Assembly: GCA_039881045.1 (NCBI GenBank)
Contig: JAYWVB010000016.1
Location: 434,001-498,000, forward strand
From: Chaetomium olivaceum
Lineage: Eukaryota; Ascomycota; Sordariomycetes; Sordariales; Chaetomiaceae
Reading direction: 5' to 3'
DNA: 64,000 nt
The notes beneath the pieces were generated by a model, which was not told the DNA's origin, ran no database searches, and saw only the letters and a program-made list of their open reading frames with translations. The translations under genes and the position numbers were made by a program. Each line of letters starts with the position of its first letter. Positions within the stretch are counted from its first letter, which is position 1. Positions 47,510 through 57,249 of this stretch are shown here, in pieces.

Positions 47510-48597
47510 GCCTTGTCGGCGCATCTTTTTGTGGTCGGTCCTACCGAGTGATTATTCGAATCTCAAGTTTTGGTGTTTTTGGCCAGCTTTCGAGAACTCC
47601 TTGGTGACTGAAACGCTGTGTAGTTCGCCATCCTGTCTTTGCCGTTTCGTGGTCGCCGGGGTCATCGATCCCACTCGGGTCCTCCAGTCAAATTTATGTA
47701 CCTGATATCAGAACCGTCCGGCCGACATAATTATGCAGCGGTTGACATGCAGTGTACGTTGGCCGAAATATTTGTTGCCCGTCTGGAGACGGCCCGGGAA
47801 CCAAGCGAGCAAACTTTTCGTCAGAACCTAAACGAATCCCGGCGACCTGGTCTTCACGAATATTTTGGCCCACCAAAACACTAGCGTTCCCGTGCCATGC
47901 CGGAGAGGTGTACTCGGCACGCGGCCGCGCAAGAATCCGGGGCGAACAGGAATAAATCAGGCCCAGACCCCTCGCCAAGCTGCGACTGGCGACCGACAAC
48001 CATGTGTTGGTGGGGTGGTCGGCTCGGTTCCTCCACTGAAGGTCGTCTCCCTCCGAGCTGCCCAGAACGGGACTGGGCGTGTCAAGGGTGGTCTTCCACT
48101 TTCGGTCATGACTTCCCCAGTCTTCAACGGCTGCCCGGGATATTACCCGATCTTGGACCTCATTTGGACAAACATGGGGCACGTCAAACACAGGCCACCC
48201 AATGGCCGGAAACGAGACGTGCCATGCTCCGGCTTGACTGCCAGGGCCACTCACCGTTTGGTGACACCCTCCAACATCCCCTTCTGATGCAAGCATGGAT
48301 CGATCTGGCAGCATGGAGATTCGGCATTGTTCCCTACCGGCCAGTCATAATTGACTCTCGGAAGAGCATCCTCCTGGCTGTTGAAGATGGGCAACATGGA
48401 GCAAGGGCTCTCTCTTGGCCTCCCCGCTGTCTCTGGTCTCATAACTCAGTCGATCCCGAGAGCTGTCCCCTTGTTTCCTTCTCGATCTTGGCCTGTTACC
48501 ATTCTGCATCTTGAATGATGCAAACCGCAAAGCTTGTTTCTACGAACGGAAACCTGGCGGATCAGGGACAGCTCTTGGGAACCAGTCAGCTCTCAAC
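47510..48597. promoter_or_regulatory. Intergenic upstream of the 2OG-Fe(II) oxygenase gene
   Basis: About 1.09 kb with overlapping frames of about 205 codons on both strands (47694-48314 minus, 47897-48514 plus). These lack domains, and such antiparallel pairs are common in G+C-rich DNA. No gene is called. Confidence 0.4.
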
Positions 48598-49572
48598 ATG
48601 ACGACGACAAGCATCGCCAAGTCGGCTGGCTTCTGGGCAGGTGGGCTTCTTCTTGGCCTGAGCATACCGCATCTGAATCTCCCGAATCTCTCGTCCCCTC
48701 GTCTCGCCTCCTTCATCGGCGACTTCCCCATCCCCGACTACCCCTTCGCCCTCCCCTTTTTCAAAAATCAAACCAGCACCACCACCACCACCTCCTCCTC
48801 AGTAACCTCACCCCCCGAAACCCCACCCTTCGTCTGCGACACCACCCACACCTACCGCACCGAGCTGGTCTCGCTCGACCCCCTAATCATCTACATCCAC
48901 AACATCATCACCCCGTCCGAAATCACCTCGCTCCTCACCACCGCCGAGCCCAAATTCGCGCCCTCCCAGGTCACCAAGCACGGCCGCAAGCAGCAAACCA
49001 CGGACCGGACCTCCAGCTCGGCCGGCCTCCCGCGCGACGACCCGGCCGTGAAATGCGTGCTCGACCGCGCCCGCACCTTCCTCGGCACCATGATGCGCGA
49101 CGGCTGGGACGAGATGGGCCCGCCCCAGCTGGTGCGCTACAGCGAAGGGCAGAAGTTCAACGTCCACCACGACTGGTACGAGTACCCGCAGTGGGCGCCG
49201 GATGGCAGCACGCGCAAGTGGAACCGGGTGGCGAGCTTCTTTGCCATTCTGGAGGACGATTGCACGGGCGGGGAGACCCATTTCCCGTATGTGCAAGGGA
49301 TCACAAAGCCGAGTCCGTATGGGGAGGTTATGTGGAGGGGTGGGGTGCGGAGGAGGGAGGGGGAGAGGGAGGAGGAGGTACGGCCGTTGTGGAGGGAGCA
49401 TGAGGAGGGCGGGTTGGCGTTTAGGCCGGTGGCGGGGAATGCGATGTTCTGGGTGAATCTGCATGCGAATGAGACGGGGGATCTGCGGACGAGGCATGCT
49501 GGCCTGCCGCTGGAGTCGGGCCGGAAGACGGCTATGAATATCTGGCCGAGACGGTACTACCCGTATGAGTAA
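48598..49572 (+). CDS. 2OG-Fe(II) oxygenase, prolyl 4-hydroxylase-like, N-terminally membrane-anchored
   Basis: The single exon encodes 324 residues from ATG 48598. Residues 8-27 (AKSAGFWAGGLLLGLSIPHL) form a type II anchor. Residues 60-75 are Thr/Ser-rich. The catalytic domain (about 95-320) has VRYSEGQKFNVHHDWYEYP with the iron ligands H190 and D192, LEDDCTGGETHFP, and the distal His300 in LRTRHAGLPL. Arg309/Lys310 in SGRKTAMNIWP bind 2-oxoglutarate. The enzyme hydroxylates a proline or other residue using O2 and 2-oxoglutarate, likely in the secretory pathway. Its stop codon lies inside the 3' end of the convergent amidohydrolase gene (41-bp overlap of coding ends). Confidence 0.87.
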   Translation: MTTTSIAKSAGFWAGGLLLGLSIPHLNLPNLSSPRLASFIGDFPIPDYPFALPFFKNQTSTTTTTSSSVTSPPETPPFVCDTTHTYRTELVSLDPLIIYIHNIITPSEITSLLTTAEPKFAPSQVTKHGRKQQTTDRTSSSAGLPRDDPAVKCVLDRARTFLGTMMRDGWDEMGPPQLVRYSEGQKFNVHHDWYEYPQWAPDGSTRKWNRVASFFAILEDDCTGGETHFPYVQGITKPSPYGEVMWRGGVRRREGEREEEVRPLWREHEEGGLAFRPVAGNAMFWVNLHANETGDLRTRHAGLPLESGRKTAMNIWPRRYYPYE

Positions 49573-51331
49573 AAGTGAGGATACCTCTATGTATGTACAA
49601 ATGACGATGCAAATTCGGCGCAGACATCCTACCAGGCCCTGATATCAAGCTAGATCTGTCTATGCTGACCCAGACCTTTGCGCCGTCGAACCAGGTCTCG
49701 ACCACCTTAGCTTCCATAAGCTTCTCCTTTTCCCACTCCATGTCGACCACCACGAAGTCGGCCTTGTACCCCTGTTTGAGAACCCCTATCCTGTGGTCAT
49801 CAAAGCAGCTGTACGCCGCGCCTTCTGTCCCCGCAGCCACCGCCTCGCACAGTCCAAGGGCAAAATGAGGGTTCACCGTCGTTGTCATCTCGGGCTCCCG
49901 GTATGACCTCCTCGTCGTCCCGACGTAGATGTTCCCCAATGGCGAGTGCGGGGCGGTGGGAGCATCACTTCCAAGCGCAAGTGGCGCACCTAGATCGGAG
50001 AATTCGCGGTAAGCAAAGGCTCGGCCACATCTGTGCTCGCCCAACAGCTTTGGCCACGCCTTCAAGATGGCCGGGTCGGCATGCACCGGTTGGATGGACG
50101 CGGTGATGCGCCCCTTTCCGAGACGAGCAACATCCTCCTCGGTTGTCAGCTCGAGATGTTCCACGCGCGGCCGGCGCTCTGGACTCGCGAATTTGGTCAA
50201 GATATCCACCACCATCTTCATAGTCGCATCCCCGATAGCATGCAGTGCGATCTGTAGCCCGGCCTCATCCGCCTTCTTCACAACAGGCTCCAACTGCGCC
50301 GCCGTCCACAGCGGTACCTCGGTATGGCCATTATGCGCGTACGGCTCCGACAAGCCAGCCGTGCAAGCGTCCACGATCCCATCACAGATCACCTTGATCC
50401 CCACGATCCTACAATCCGGCGTCGTATCCGCATTAAACTCCCGCGCCAACTCAATGGCCCTCTCCACCTGCTTCAGCATCTCCCCCTCGTCCTCGCACGG
50501 TTTCACCAACCAATACGCCGCGATCCTCATTGGCACTCCCCCCTCCTCCTCCCTCTTCCGCCTCGCCGCCAGCAACGCATCCCACCCCCCCTCATCCATC
50601 GCCATATCCACCATCCCCGTATAGCCCGCCTCATGATACGCCTTCACCGCCGCCTCAATCGCACCCACCCTCTCCTCCACACTCGCCACGCTCGCCAGAT
50701 ACGGCCACACATACGTGATATTCGCCGCCTCACTAAACACCCCCGTCAACTGCCCCGCCCCATCCCTCTCAATAACGCCCCCCGGCACATCCGCCCACCC
50801 TTGCGCCCCCAGCTCCTCCACCCCCGCCGTATTGCACCACGTCGAGTGCAGATCCTTCGAGTCCACCAGCACCGGCCGATTCCTTCCTTCCACATCCAGC
50901 CCATCCAAATCCCGGGCGTGTGCGCCCCCGGGCGTCATGCTGTGCATCCAGCCGCGGGCGAGCAGGCGCGGCGCGGCCGGGTGGGCAGCGGCGTGCGCGC
51001 GGAGGGCGGACTGGATATCGGCCAGGCTCTGGCAGCGCCCGAGGTCCAGCTTGTTGAGCGCCTGCCCGAGCAGCATCAGGTGCATGTGCCCGTCGACGAA
51101 GCCCGGCAGGAGGGTGCGGCCTTGGAGGTCGTGCACCACGGTGGCGGTGGTGGAGGGGGAGGAGAGGGCGGCGGTGATGGGGCCGTCGGTGGGGGCGCCG
51201 ACGTGGACGATTTGGGAGCCGTGCACCAGCATGCAGCCGGCGAAGGTCGGTTGGCGGTGCAGGCCGGCGTTGGTGCCGGGGGTAACGCCGGATTGGAAGA
51301 TCTTGCCGTTGGTGAAGAGGTGGGTTGCCAT
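49532..51331 (-). CDS. Amidohydrolase, Amidohydro_3/YtcJ-like
   Basis: This uninterrupted frame encodes 599 residues. It starts MATHLFTNGKIFQSG. Metal motifs are GFVDGHMHL (His82, His84), VGIKVICDGIVD, LQIALHAIGDATM and LGSDAPTAPHSPLGNI. This is the arrangement of the YtcJ/LAF3 group of metal-dependent hydrolases, which cut amide or N-formyl-type bonds of small molecules. The last 45 residues after AKVWV are unlike the family's usual short end and overlap the convergent oxygenase gene. A small intron near 49620-49665 or a base error could change the true end. It lies 1.1 kb from the ACMS decarboxylase gene and could feed that pathway, but its substrate is unknown. Confidence 0.87.
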   Translation of the reverse strand: MATHLFTNGKIFQSGVTPGTNAGLHRQPTFAGCMLVHGSQIVHVGAPTDGPITAALSSPSTTATVVHDLQGRTLLPGFVDGHMHLMLLGQALNKLDLGRCQSLADIQSALRAHAAAHPAAPRLLARGWMHSMTPGGAHARDLDGLDVEGRNRPVLVDSKDLHSTWCNTAGVEELGAQGWADVPGGVIERDGAGQLTGVFSEAANITYVWPYLASVASVEERVGAIEAAVKAYHEAGYTGMVDMAMDEGGWDALLAARRKREEEGGVPMRIAAYWLVKPCEDEGEMLKQVERAIELAREFNADTTPDCRIVGIKVICDGIVDACTAGLSEPYAHNGHTEVPLWTAAQLEPVVKKADEAGLQIALHAIGDATMKMVVDILTKFASPERRPRVEHLELTTEEDVARLGKGRITASIQPVHADPAILKAWPKLLGEHRCGRAFAYREFSDLGAPLALGSDAPTAPHSPLGNIYVGTTRRSYREPEMTTTVNPHFALGLCEAVAAGTEGAAYSCFDDHRIGVLKQGYKADFVVVDMEWEKEKLMEAKVVETWFDGAKVWVSIDRSSLISGPGRMSAPNLHRHLYIHRGILTFTHTGSTVSARYS

Positions 51332-52457
51332 GGTGGTGGGTTTGGTGGGATCCCTGCGAGTAGGGTGCTATAACGTTTGATTTATAACGTTTGATTGGGG
51401 TCCGGCACTGGGTAGAACGCAGTGTGAGGTTAATCTATTATTGAGTGTGTTCTGTGGTGTAACGGGTCTGGACTGGGCGGCCTTGGGTTGGGCACCGGCA
51501 GACCCAGCTTCTAAAAAGAACCATCTGATCTGATAAGCCGAGCGGCATATCCACGGGCGTTCCTGAAAGTTCCTGGTGCGGGCCCTTCTCCGCCACTCTC
51601 GTGTCAGAGCTGCCCACCAAGGGGTGGACTCGGCGAGGGAGCGGGGTTGGGCTAGGCCGAGGACCGGAGCATCGGATCAGGGGCTGATGTGCATACTCAG
51701 CGAGATGCGAAAGCTAGTCTCCAACTGGCGGGGAACGTGATACGGGCGTAATAGTTAGGTACGTGGTTGGGAGACTTTCAAACTCCAACTGTACTCGAAT
51801 CAAAGTACAGCCGAACCTAGAGTGTTTTAGTCCATATCCAAATCCCTTTCCCCACCCCCTTCCCGCGTTTCATTCTAGAAAACGCCATTAATGAAGGGCT
51901 GTATTTATATAAGAAGGAAGGTATGATTAGTTACAAAAGTAGGAGTCAAGCAAGCCGCGGGAGATTGGGAGGGAGCATGTACTGCGCCACATACTTACTA
52001 TTAGGTCATATCTTACTTGTAACCTTTCATGTTCTTAAACGCCGCAGACAAGCTTGGATCTCGTTTATCTACCATGAAACAAAAAAGCCACAAATGGAGA
52101 ATGGTGGCGATCTACATAGGTAGTTGAGGGAAAATGTATGCATGCCATATGTTAGTATCTCGCTTTGAAATGGGGACAGGTACCTAGATACAGTACCCAA
52201 CCAATTCTCAAATCGCACTTGCACCCACAGGTCTCATTTTTAGGTTGTATGTTCTCATGAATCCTCCGTGCTATTGTTCCCCATGCATCTTACTTTCTTC
52301 TCAAGATTATTGTCACATATAAAACACCGCCCAAAGTGTAAATAGCGACTAAACCCCACGAAAAACCCAGAAACTAGTATAACAGCGTGAAGTAAAAAAA
52401 TAACGCAACGACCTTCCGTTGAGTCAATACTCCAGCCGTTTCCTCAATCAACCAACC
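51332..52457. other. Intergenic, nothing recognised
   Basis: About 1.13 kb between the amidohydrolase promoter and the ACMSD 3' end. No gene was seen; the stretch 51750-52400 is relatively A+T-rich. Confidence 0.4.
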
Positions 52458-54034
52458 TCAGCGGCTCCCGACACTAGCGGGAGACCTCCCTGTGCTGCTG
52501 CTCCCAGACCTCGGTTTGCGACCAGCCAGTTCCTCGCCCTCGTCCAGATCAATGGCACTATCCCGATGCCGCCACCCATCCCAGCTGGCATCTTTGATCT
52601 GTTCATCCGCGGACGGAACATGAGCGGCCTCGAACTGCCGCAGCCGCTCCTCAAACCTGTCCTCAAACTCCTGACCCAGCTTCAGGAACCGGATGGCGTT
52701 CCGAGCCAACACCCCAGCTCTCTCTCCCCAACTCATGAACCGCCCAAGCCTCTCATCCTCTGCGAGCATCTTCCCTGCCATCGGAACCTCCCCTAGCGGG
52801 AACGGGTAGTCGCTCCCCAAGACAATGCGGTCAGCGCCTCCCGGGCCCAGCTTGCGGATGACGTATTCCATCAAGTCCGGGTCATGGAGCAGCGAGTCGA
52901 TCCATATCTGCCCTTGGCCGGCTTCCAACCCTCCTGAAGGCGGTGGTGCCACTTGTCCGCTGAAATGCTGCGTCGGCGTCACACCACACACGCCTTGGTG
53001 GCCACCAGATCCGGGCGGCAGTCAAAGCCGTGCTGTATCCTCCCCAGTAACGCGGGAAATGCACCACCCCCATGGGCAAAACACAACCTCAGCCCCGGAT
53101 GACGCACCAACAACCCCGACGCCATAATCCCATGCATCGCCAGCGCCGTCTCACACGGCATCCCCACAAGCCTCAAGCCACGAGCCCAATACCGGCCCCA
53201 CCTCCCCTTATTTCTCCTTCCCCAGCGCATACCCAGCGGATGCACAAACACGGGCACATCCAACTCCTCACAAGCCCTCCAAAACGGCTCCAGCCTCTCA
53301 TCATCCAACATGCCCACCTCCCCGCGCTCTCCTCCCCCAGCGCCATAACCACAATAAGGCGCCTCAACGCTCGTACCAATCTGCACCCCGACCATCCCTC
53401 TCAACCCCATCAACCTCCTCACCTCCTCCACGGCCGCCTCACAATCCTGCAACGCCACCGTGCCCAGCCCCACGAACCTCCCCGGAAACTCCGCACAGAC
53501 CGCACTAACATGATCATTCAGCGCCCGGGCCAGCACTCGTGCCGGCGCAGCGGGGGCGTCGTAGCAGAAGAGCACGGGGACGGTGCTCAGCACCTGCACG
53601 TCGACGCCCGCGGCGTCCATGTCGCGCAGGCGCGCGCCGGCGTCGTAGCAGGAGCGGTCGACGCGCCGGAAGAAGGCGCGGCCGACGTACATGTCGATGG
53701 CGCCCGTGGTGGCGTGATCTGGGGAAGGGTGGAAGGCGGGCCAGGGGTAGGGTTCGCTTTTGGGGGTCGGGGTGGGGTTGGGGTTGGGGTTGGTGGTGGC
53801 GGTGGTGGTGCTGGTGCTGGTGCTAGCTGATGGTGTTGGTGTTGGTGTTGGTGGCGGTGGGGTGAGGGAGGCGAGGTCGGGGAGGGAGGGCGGCATGATG
53901 TGGGTGTGCATGTCGATGCGGAAGAGGGAGGCTGGGGAGGATGGATTCCGCGGGGGGTAGGTGTTGTTGTTGTCGTTGTTGTTGGAGTGAGAGCAGCAGA
54001 GCTGCAGCTGGTCGTGGGTTGCTGCTGGCGCCAT
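52458..54034 (-). CDS. 2-amino-3-carboxymuconate-6-semialdehyde decarboxylase (ACMSD)-like
   Basis: The metal motif [10 protein letters not shown] (His43, His45) begins the amidohydrolase-2 barrel. ACMSD landmarks follow: [83 protein letters not shown] and [11 protein letters not shown]. The enzyme removes CO2 from ACMS to give 2-aminomuconate semialdehyde, diverting carbon from quinolinate/NAD synthesis. The frame breaks after DLVATKAC. The best solution is a 68-nt intron (52989-52922), giving exons 54034-52990 and 52921-52458 and about 502 residues. A one-base error near 52984 is an alternative. Residues 57-92 are a Pro/Thr/Ser/Asn low-complexity insert between the metal motif and the barrel, absent from bacterial and animal enzymes. 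The C-terminal 60 residues are an extra charged tail. Confidence 0.85.
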
Positions 54035-54601
54035 GATGATGGCTGGATCTCGAATTGGGATGTTGAGTTGTGAATTAATATCGGGCGTTTATTATTTTTT
54101 TGCCAATTGTTGCAACTTGCAAGAAAAATCGAGAAAGAGTGGTGTAACTACCCGCAGCAGAAGTAGCAGAAGCAGCAGAAGCAGCAGCGATATAACAAGC
54201 CAAACAATCAGTGGTACCTGCTGCGTTGTCGGGGGTAGTCGAAATGATGTCACGGGGACAGTCGGTGTAAGTCGACCTGCCAATTGAGACCCATCCGGAT
54301 CCGTTCCGTTGATCTCGGAAGACGGAACACGGAACGGATGTGGGCAACCACTCGCTGTGATTGGTCGAATGCAGTTCCGCGGTCCCGGACCCGAGTCCCG
54401 GCGCCGGCCTAGCTTAGCCGCGGCACTAATCCCGGCGAGCTAAGGCAACTATGCGGATACATCGGGAGCGAGAAAGTCTGAGAATGCACGGTATCAATTC
54501 TGGTACACGACGACAGCAGGTGGTCATTTAGGCGGCTAACAGTACCTAAACATCCACTGCGCTACGAGATCGGCGTAATGTAGCAAGTAGCCATACGAGT
54601 A
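54035..54601. promoter_or_regulatory. Promoter of ACMSD-like gene, with GCAGAA-type microsatellite
   Basis: These 567 bases lie between two co-directional minus-strand genes. A GCAGCAGAA-like repeat (54154-54189) lies about 120-155 bases upstream of the ACMSD start. No gene is seen. Confidence 0.45.
54154..54189 (+). repeat. Trinucleotide-type microsatellite (GCA/GAA)
   Basis: About 12 imperfect GCA/GAA/GTA triplets run in tandem upstream of the ACMSD-like gene. No coding frame is evident. Confidence 0.8.
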
Positions 54602-56293
54602 CTAATACGCCGGCAAATGCAAAGTCCTTGCAACGGTAAACACATCCCTGGAATACTCGCCGCCCTCCCTGCCGGTACCGCTGTTCTTCATCCCCCCAAA
54701 CGGCGTGCCGAGCTCCCTGACCAGCCAGCAGTTCACCCATACCAACCCCGCGTCGAGCTGCTCCCCAACACGCCTCATCCTCGCCCCGTCCGTGGTAAGA
54801 AGCACGGCTGCGAGCCCGTATTCGCTATCATTCGCAAGACGCACGGCGCCTGCCTCGTCGTCGAACGGGCAGACGGTTACGACGGGCCCAAAGATCTCGT
54901 CCTTCAAGAGTACCGAGTCCGATGCCACGTCCGTCAAGATGGTGGGAGGTACCCAGTACCCCTGCCTGCCGCCTTGTTGGACCGGAGCGGGGACACTTCC
55001 TAGGTTAAACGTGACATTCTGGTCGGCCGCCAACTGCAGGTAGCCTCGGATCTTGTTGTAGTGCTGGGCGCTGGCCACGGCACCCATGGTCACCCGGAGG
55101 ACATACTTCTTCGCCACATAGTCGGTGAAAAGGCTGATGAACTCTTTGTAAACCGCACGCTCGACATAAATTCGGGATCCGCACAGGCAGATCTCCCCCT
55201 GGTTTTCAAAGGCGGCGGTGGCTGCGATACGGATGGTGCGGTCTCGCGTTGCTGGGGCCATCGAGTCGGCAAATACCAAGGTCGGGTTCTTACCTCCGAG
55301 CTCAAGGGATAGGTGCTTTCTGATTTGATGGGCAGTGGCACGACGAATGGCAATACCCGTCTGGGTACCTCCGGTGAAAGAAACGCCGTCGACCAGGGGC
55401 GAGGCAACAAGTGCCGCCCCTGTGGTTGGTCCGTCTCCTAGGACAATGTTGACGACACCAGCAGGCAGTCCGGCCTTTTGGAATAGCATCCCCAATACTG
55501 TGTGTGATATGTGTCAGCGTCGTGATATGTAGAGCGACGTGGAGGTTTAGGGACCCAAAACTTACAGTATGCGGTCATGCTCGTTATCTCGCTCGGTTTG
55601 GCAACCGCCGTGCACCCGAATGCGATACAGGGCGCAATCTTCCAGGTGAGCAGGTACAAGGGCATGTTCCAGGGTGATATCAGCGCGAAGACGCCGGCTG
55701 GCGAGCGGTGTTCGTAGGTTAGAGCCATGCCATCGACCATCCGCGCAGCTGTTTGTTCGTGAAGAATATACGTTGAAAAATATCTGATCGGCGTTAGGTC
55801 ACCGGCAGTTTTGAACATATTGCCATGGGTGGGTGACCTACGAGAAGTTCGAGATGGCTCGGTCGACTTCGATCCTGGCACGCTCAAGCGTTTTTCCCTG
55901 ATCAATACTCTCCCACACGGAAAACAGCTCACGATTTTGCTGGAGCAGTTTGCTGATGCGGCGAAGATGGCGAGATCTCTCGTCCCGTGTTGTTTTGCTC
56001 CACGTCTGGAAAGCGGCCCTTGCATGTCGAATGGCATCTTCTACATCGTCGTTCTGTGTGCGGGGGAGTCTGTAGAGCAGTTTGCCGGTTTTGGGTTCAT
56101 AGGAATCGATGAATGTTGTTGCATCCGACGACGGTAAGCTCAGTTGGCCGGCGACGTAATTCGACAGGCACATGGGAGTGGGAAGGGACGCAATAAGTCC
56201 GGCCGCTTTCTCGATCGTGTCGCAACCCCAGATTGTATCCGCGCACTCCCCCAGAACTTGCCGGGCCCCTGCAACTTGGTTCATATCGCCCAT
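54602..56293 (-). CDS. Aldehyde dehydrogenase, 2-aminomuconate-semialdehyde dehydrogenase-like
   Basis: Exons 56293-55842, 55783-55566 and 55497-54602 join in phase to 521 residues. Landmarks of the ALDH superfamily are [46 protein letters not shown] and [20 protein letters not shown] carries catalytic Glu (about 289), and [16 protein letters not shown] carries the nucleophile Cys (about 327). [14 protein letters not shown] follows. The [12 protein letters not shown] form is the one seen in ALDH8A1 and 2-aminomuconate-semialdehyde dehydrogenases, which make 2-aminomuconate with NAD+. This agrees with its place between the decarboxylase and deaminase genes. Substrate assignment is from motif and context. 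Its divergent promoter (476 bp) is shared with the RidA gene. Confidence 0.87.
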
Positions 56294-56769
56294 TGTGTGT
56301 GCTGTGGTGGTGAAGAAAGGTGTGTGCTGTATGTGTGTGTGTAAGTATGTGCTCGGAGGTGGCGTCCGAGTAGATTGCGTCTTGATGTCTTTGGCTAAGG
56401 TAGGTAGGGTCGTATTCTAGTTTCCCACACAGTATGTGCTCTTCAAAGTCTCGGCTCTCAATGAATGTCGCTGTAATCGGCAGTGTTCCTCGGATTGATG
56501 GTTTGCAAGAAGGGAGCCCGAAGCTCGGTAATAAACGGAGCGGATGGCGGATGGCGGGAGACCGGCGGGGTTAGCGGCGGCCCAGTGCAAAAACCACCGA
56601 CTCAAACATGATATCATCGAAACGAATCTCAAACTGAACAACAGACGACAAGTCGAGGTTTGTCTGTATTAGGTAACCATTTTCCAATCATACAATTATC
56701 ATTACAATTATCAACACAATTCTTCAATTCCATCATCCCAGCCGTGCAAAAAGAAACCTCGGGCTCCCA
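56294..56769. promoter_or_regulatory. Divergent promoter between aldehyde dehydrogenase and RidA/deaminase genes
   Basis: These 476 bases separate the ALDH start (minus) and the RidA start (plus), so the two can be co-regulated. I see no clear zinc-cluster operator by eye. Confidence 0.5.
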
Positions 56770-57249
56770 ATGGCGACTCCCAACGGCACAAGCTTCATTC
56801 TCCCCGCCGGCGCACAAGGGCTCGCCAACTACCCCCACGCGCGCACTATCGCCAGCACAGCCAAAACAATATTCGTCTCGGGCATTTCCAGCCGGCGAGC
56901 CGACGGTACCTTTGAAGGTTGTGAGACCAAGCCCGACGGGACTTACGAGTTGGATTGCGGCGTACAGACGGCGGCAGTGTTACGCAACATTGAAACTGTC
57001 ATCCGGGGTGCTTCCGACGGCATCTGCGGGCTCGAGAATGTAGTTGATGCCACCGTGTTCTTGGTCGACATCAAGCGTGATTATGCCGCCATGAACGCTG
57101 AGTGGAACAAGATCTGGCCCGACCGCACCAAAGCGCCGTCAAGGACCTGTGTTCAGGTTGCAGCGCTGCCAAACGAGAAGATTCTGGTCGAGATCAAATG
57201 CCAGGCAGTAGTGTCGGAATGGGCAAAGAATCCATGGGAGGAATCCTGA
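56770..57249 (+). CDS. RidA/YjgF-family protein, 2-aminomuconate deaminase-like
   Basis: The single exon encodes 159 residues, about the family length. FVSGISSRRADGTFEG (35-50) matches the signature segment of bacterial 2-aminomuconate deaminases (NbaF/AmnD type) rather than general RidA imine deaminases. LENVVDATVFLVDIKRDY, PSRTCVQVAALP (Arg125) and KILVEIKCQAV (Glu141) complete the trimeric RidA fold. The enzyme converts 2-aminomuconate to 4-oxalocrotonate/2-hydroxymuconate with release of ammonia. Context with ACMSD- and ALDH-like genes makes this role likely, though not proven. No introns; cytosolic. Confidence 0.85.
   Translation: MATPNGTSFILPAGAQGLANYPHARTIASTAKTIFVSGISSRRADGTFEGCETKPDGTYELDCGVQTAAVLRNIETVIRGASDGICGLENVVDATVFLVDIKRDYAAMNAEWNKIWPDRTKAPSRTCVQVAALPNEKILVEIKCQAVVSEWAKNPWEES

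Noticed and set aside
47694..48514. Antiparallel open frames of about 205 codons on both strands
   Set aside because: They mirror each other, show no domain or splice signals and lack good start context.
50324..51373. 349-codon open frame on the plus strand
   Set aside because: Antisense shadow of the Amidohydro_3 gene; His/Arg/Pro-rich composition without domain features.
53072..53830. 252-codon open frame on the plus strand
   Set aside because: Antisense shadow of the ACMSD-like gene; composition dominated by repeats.
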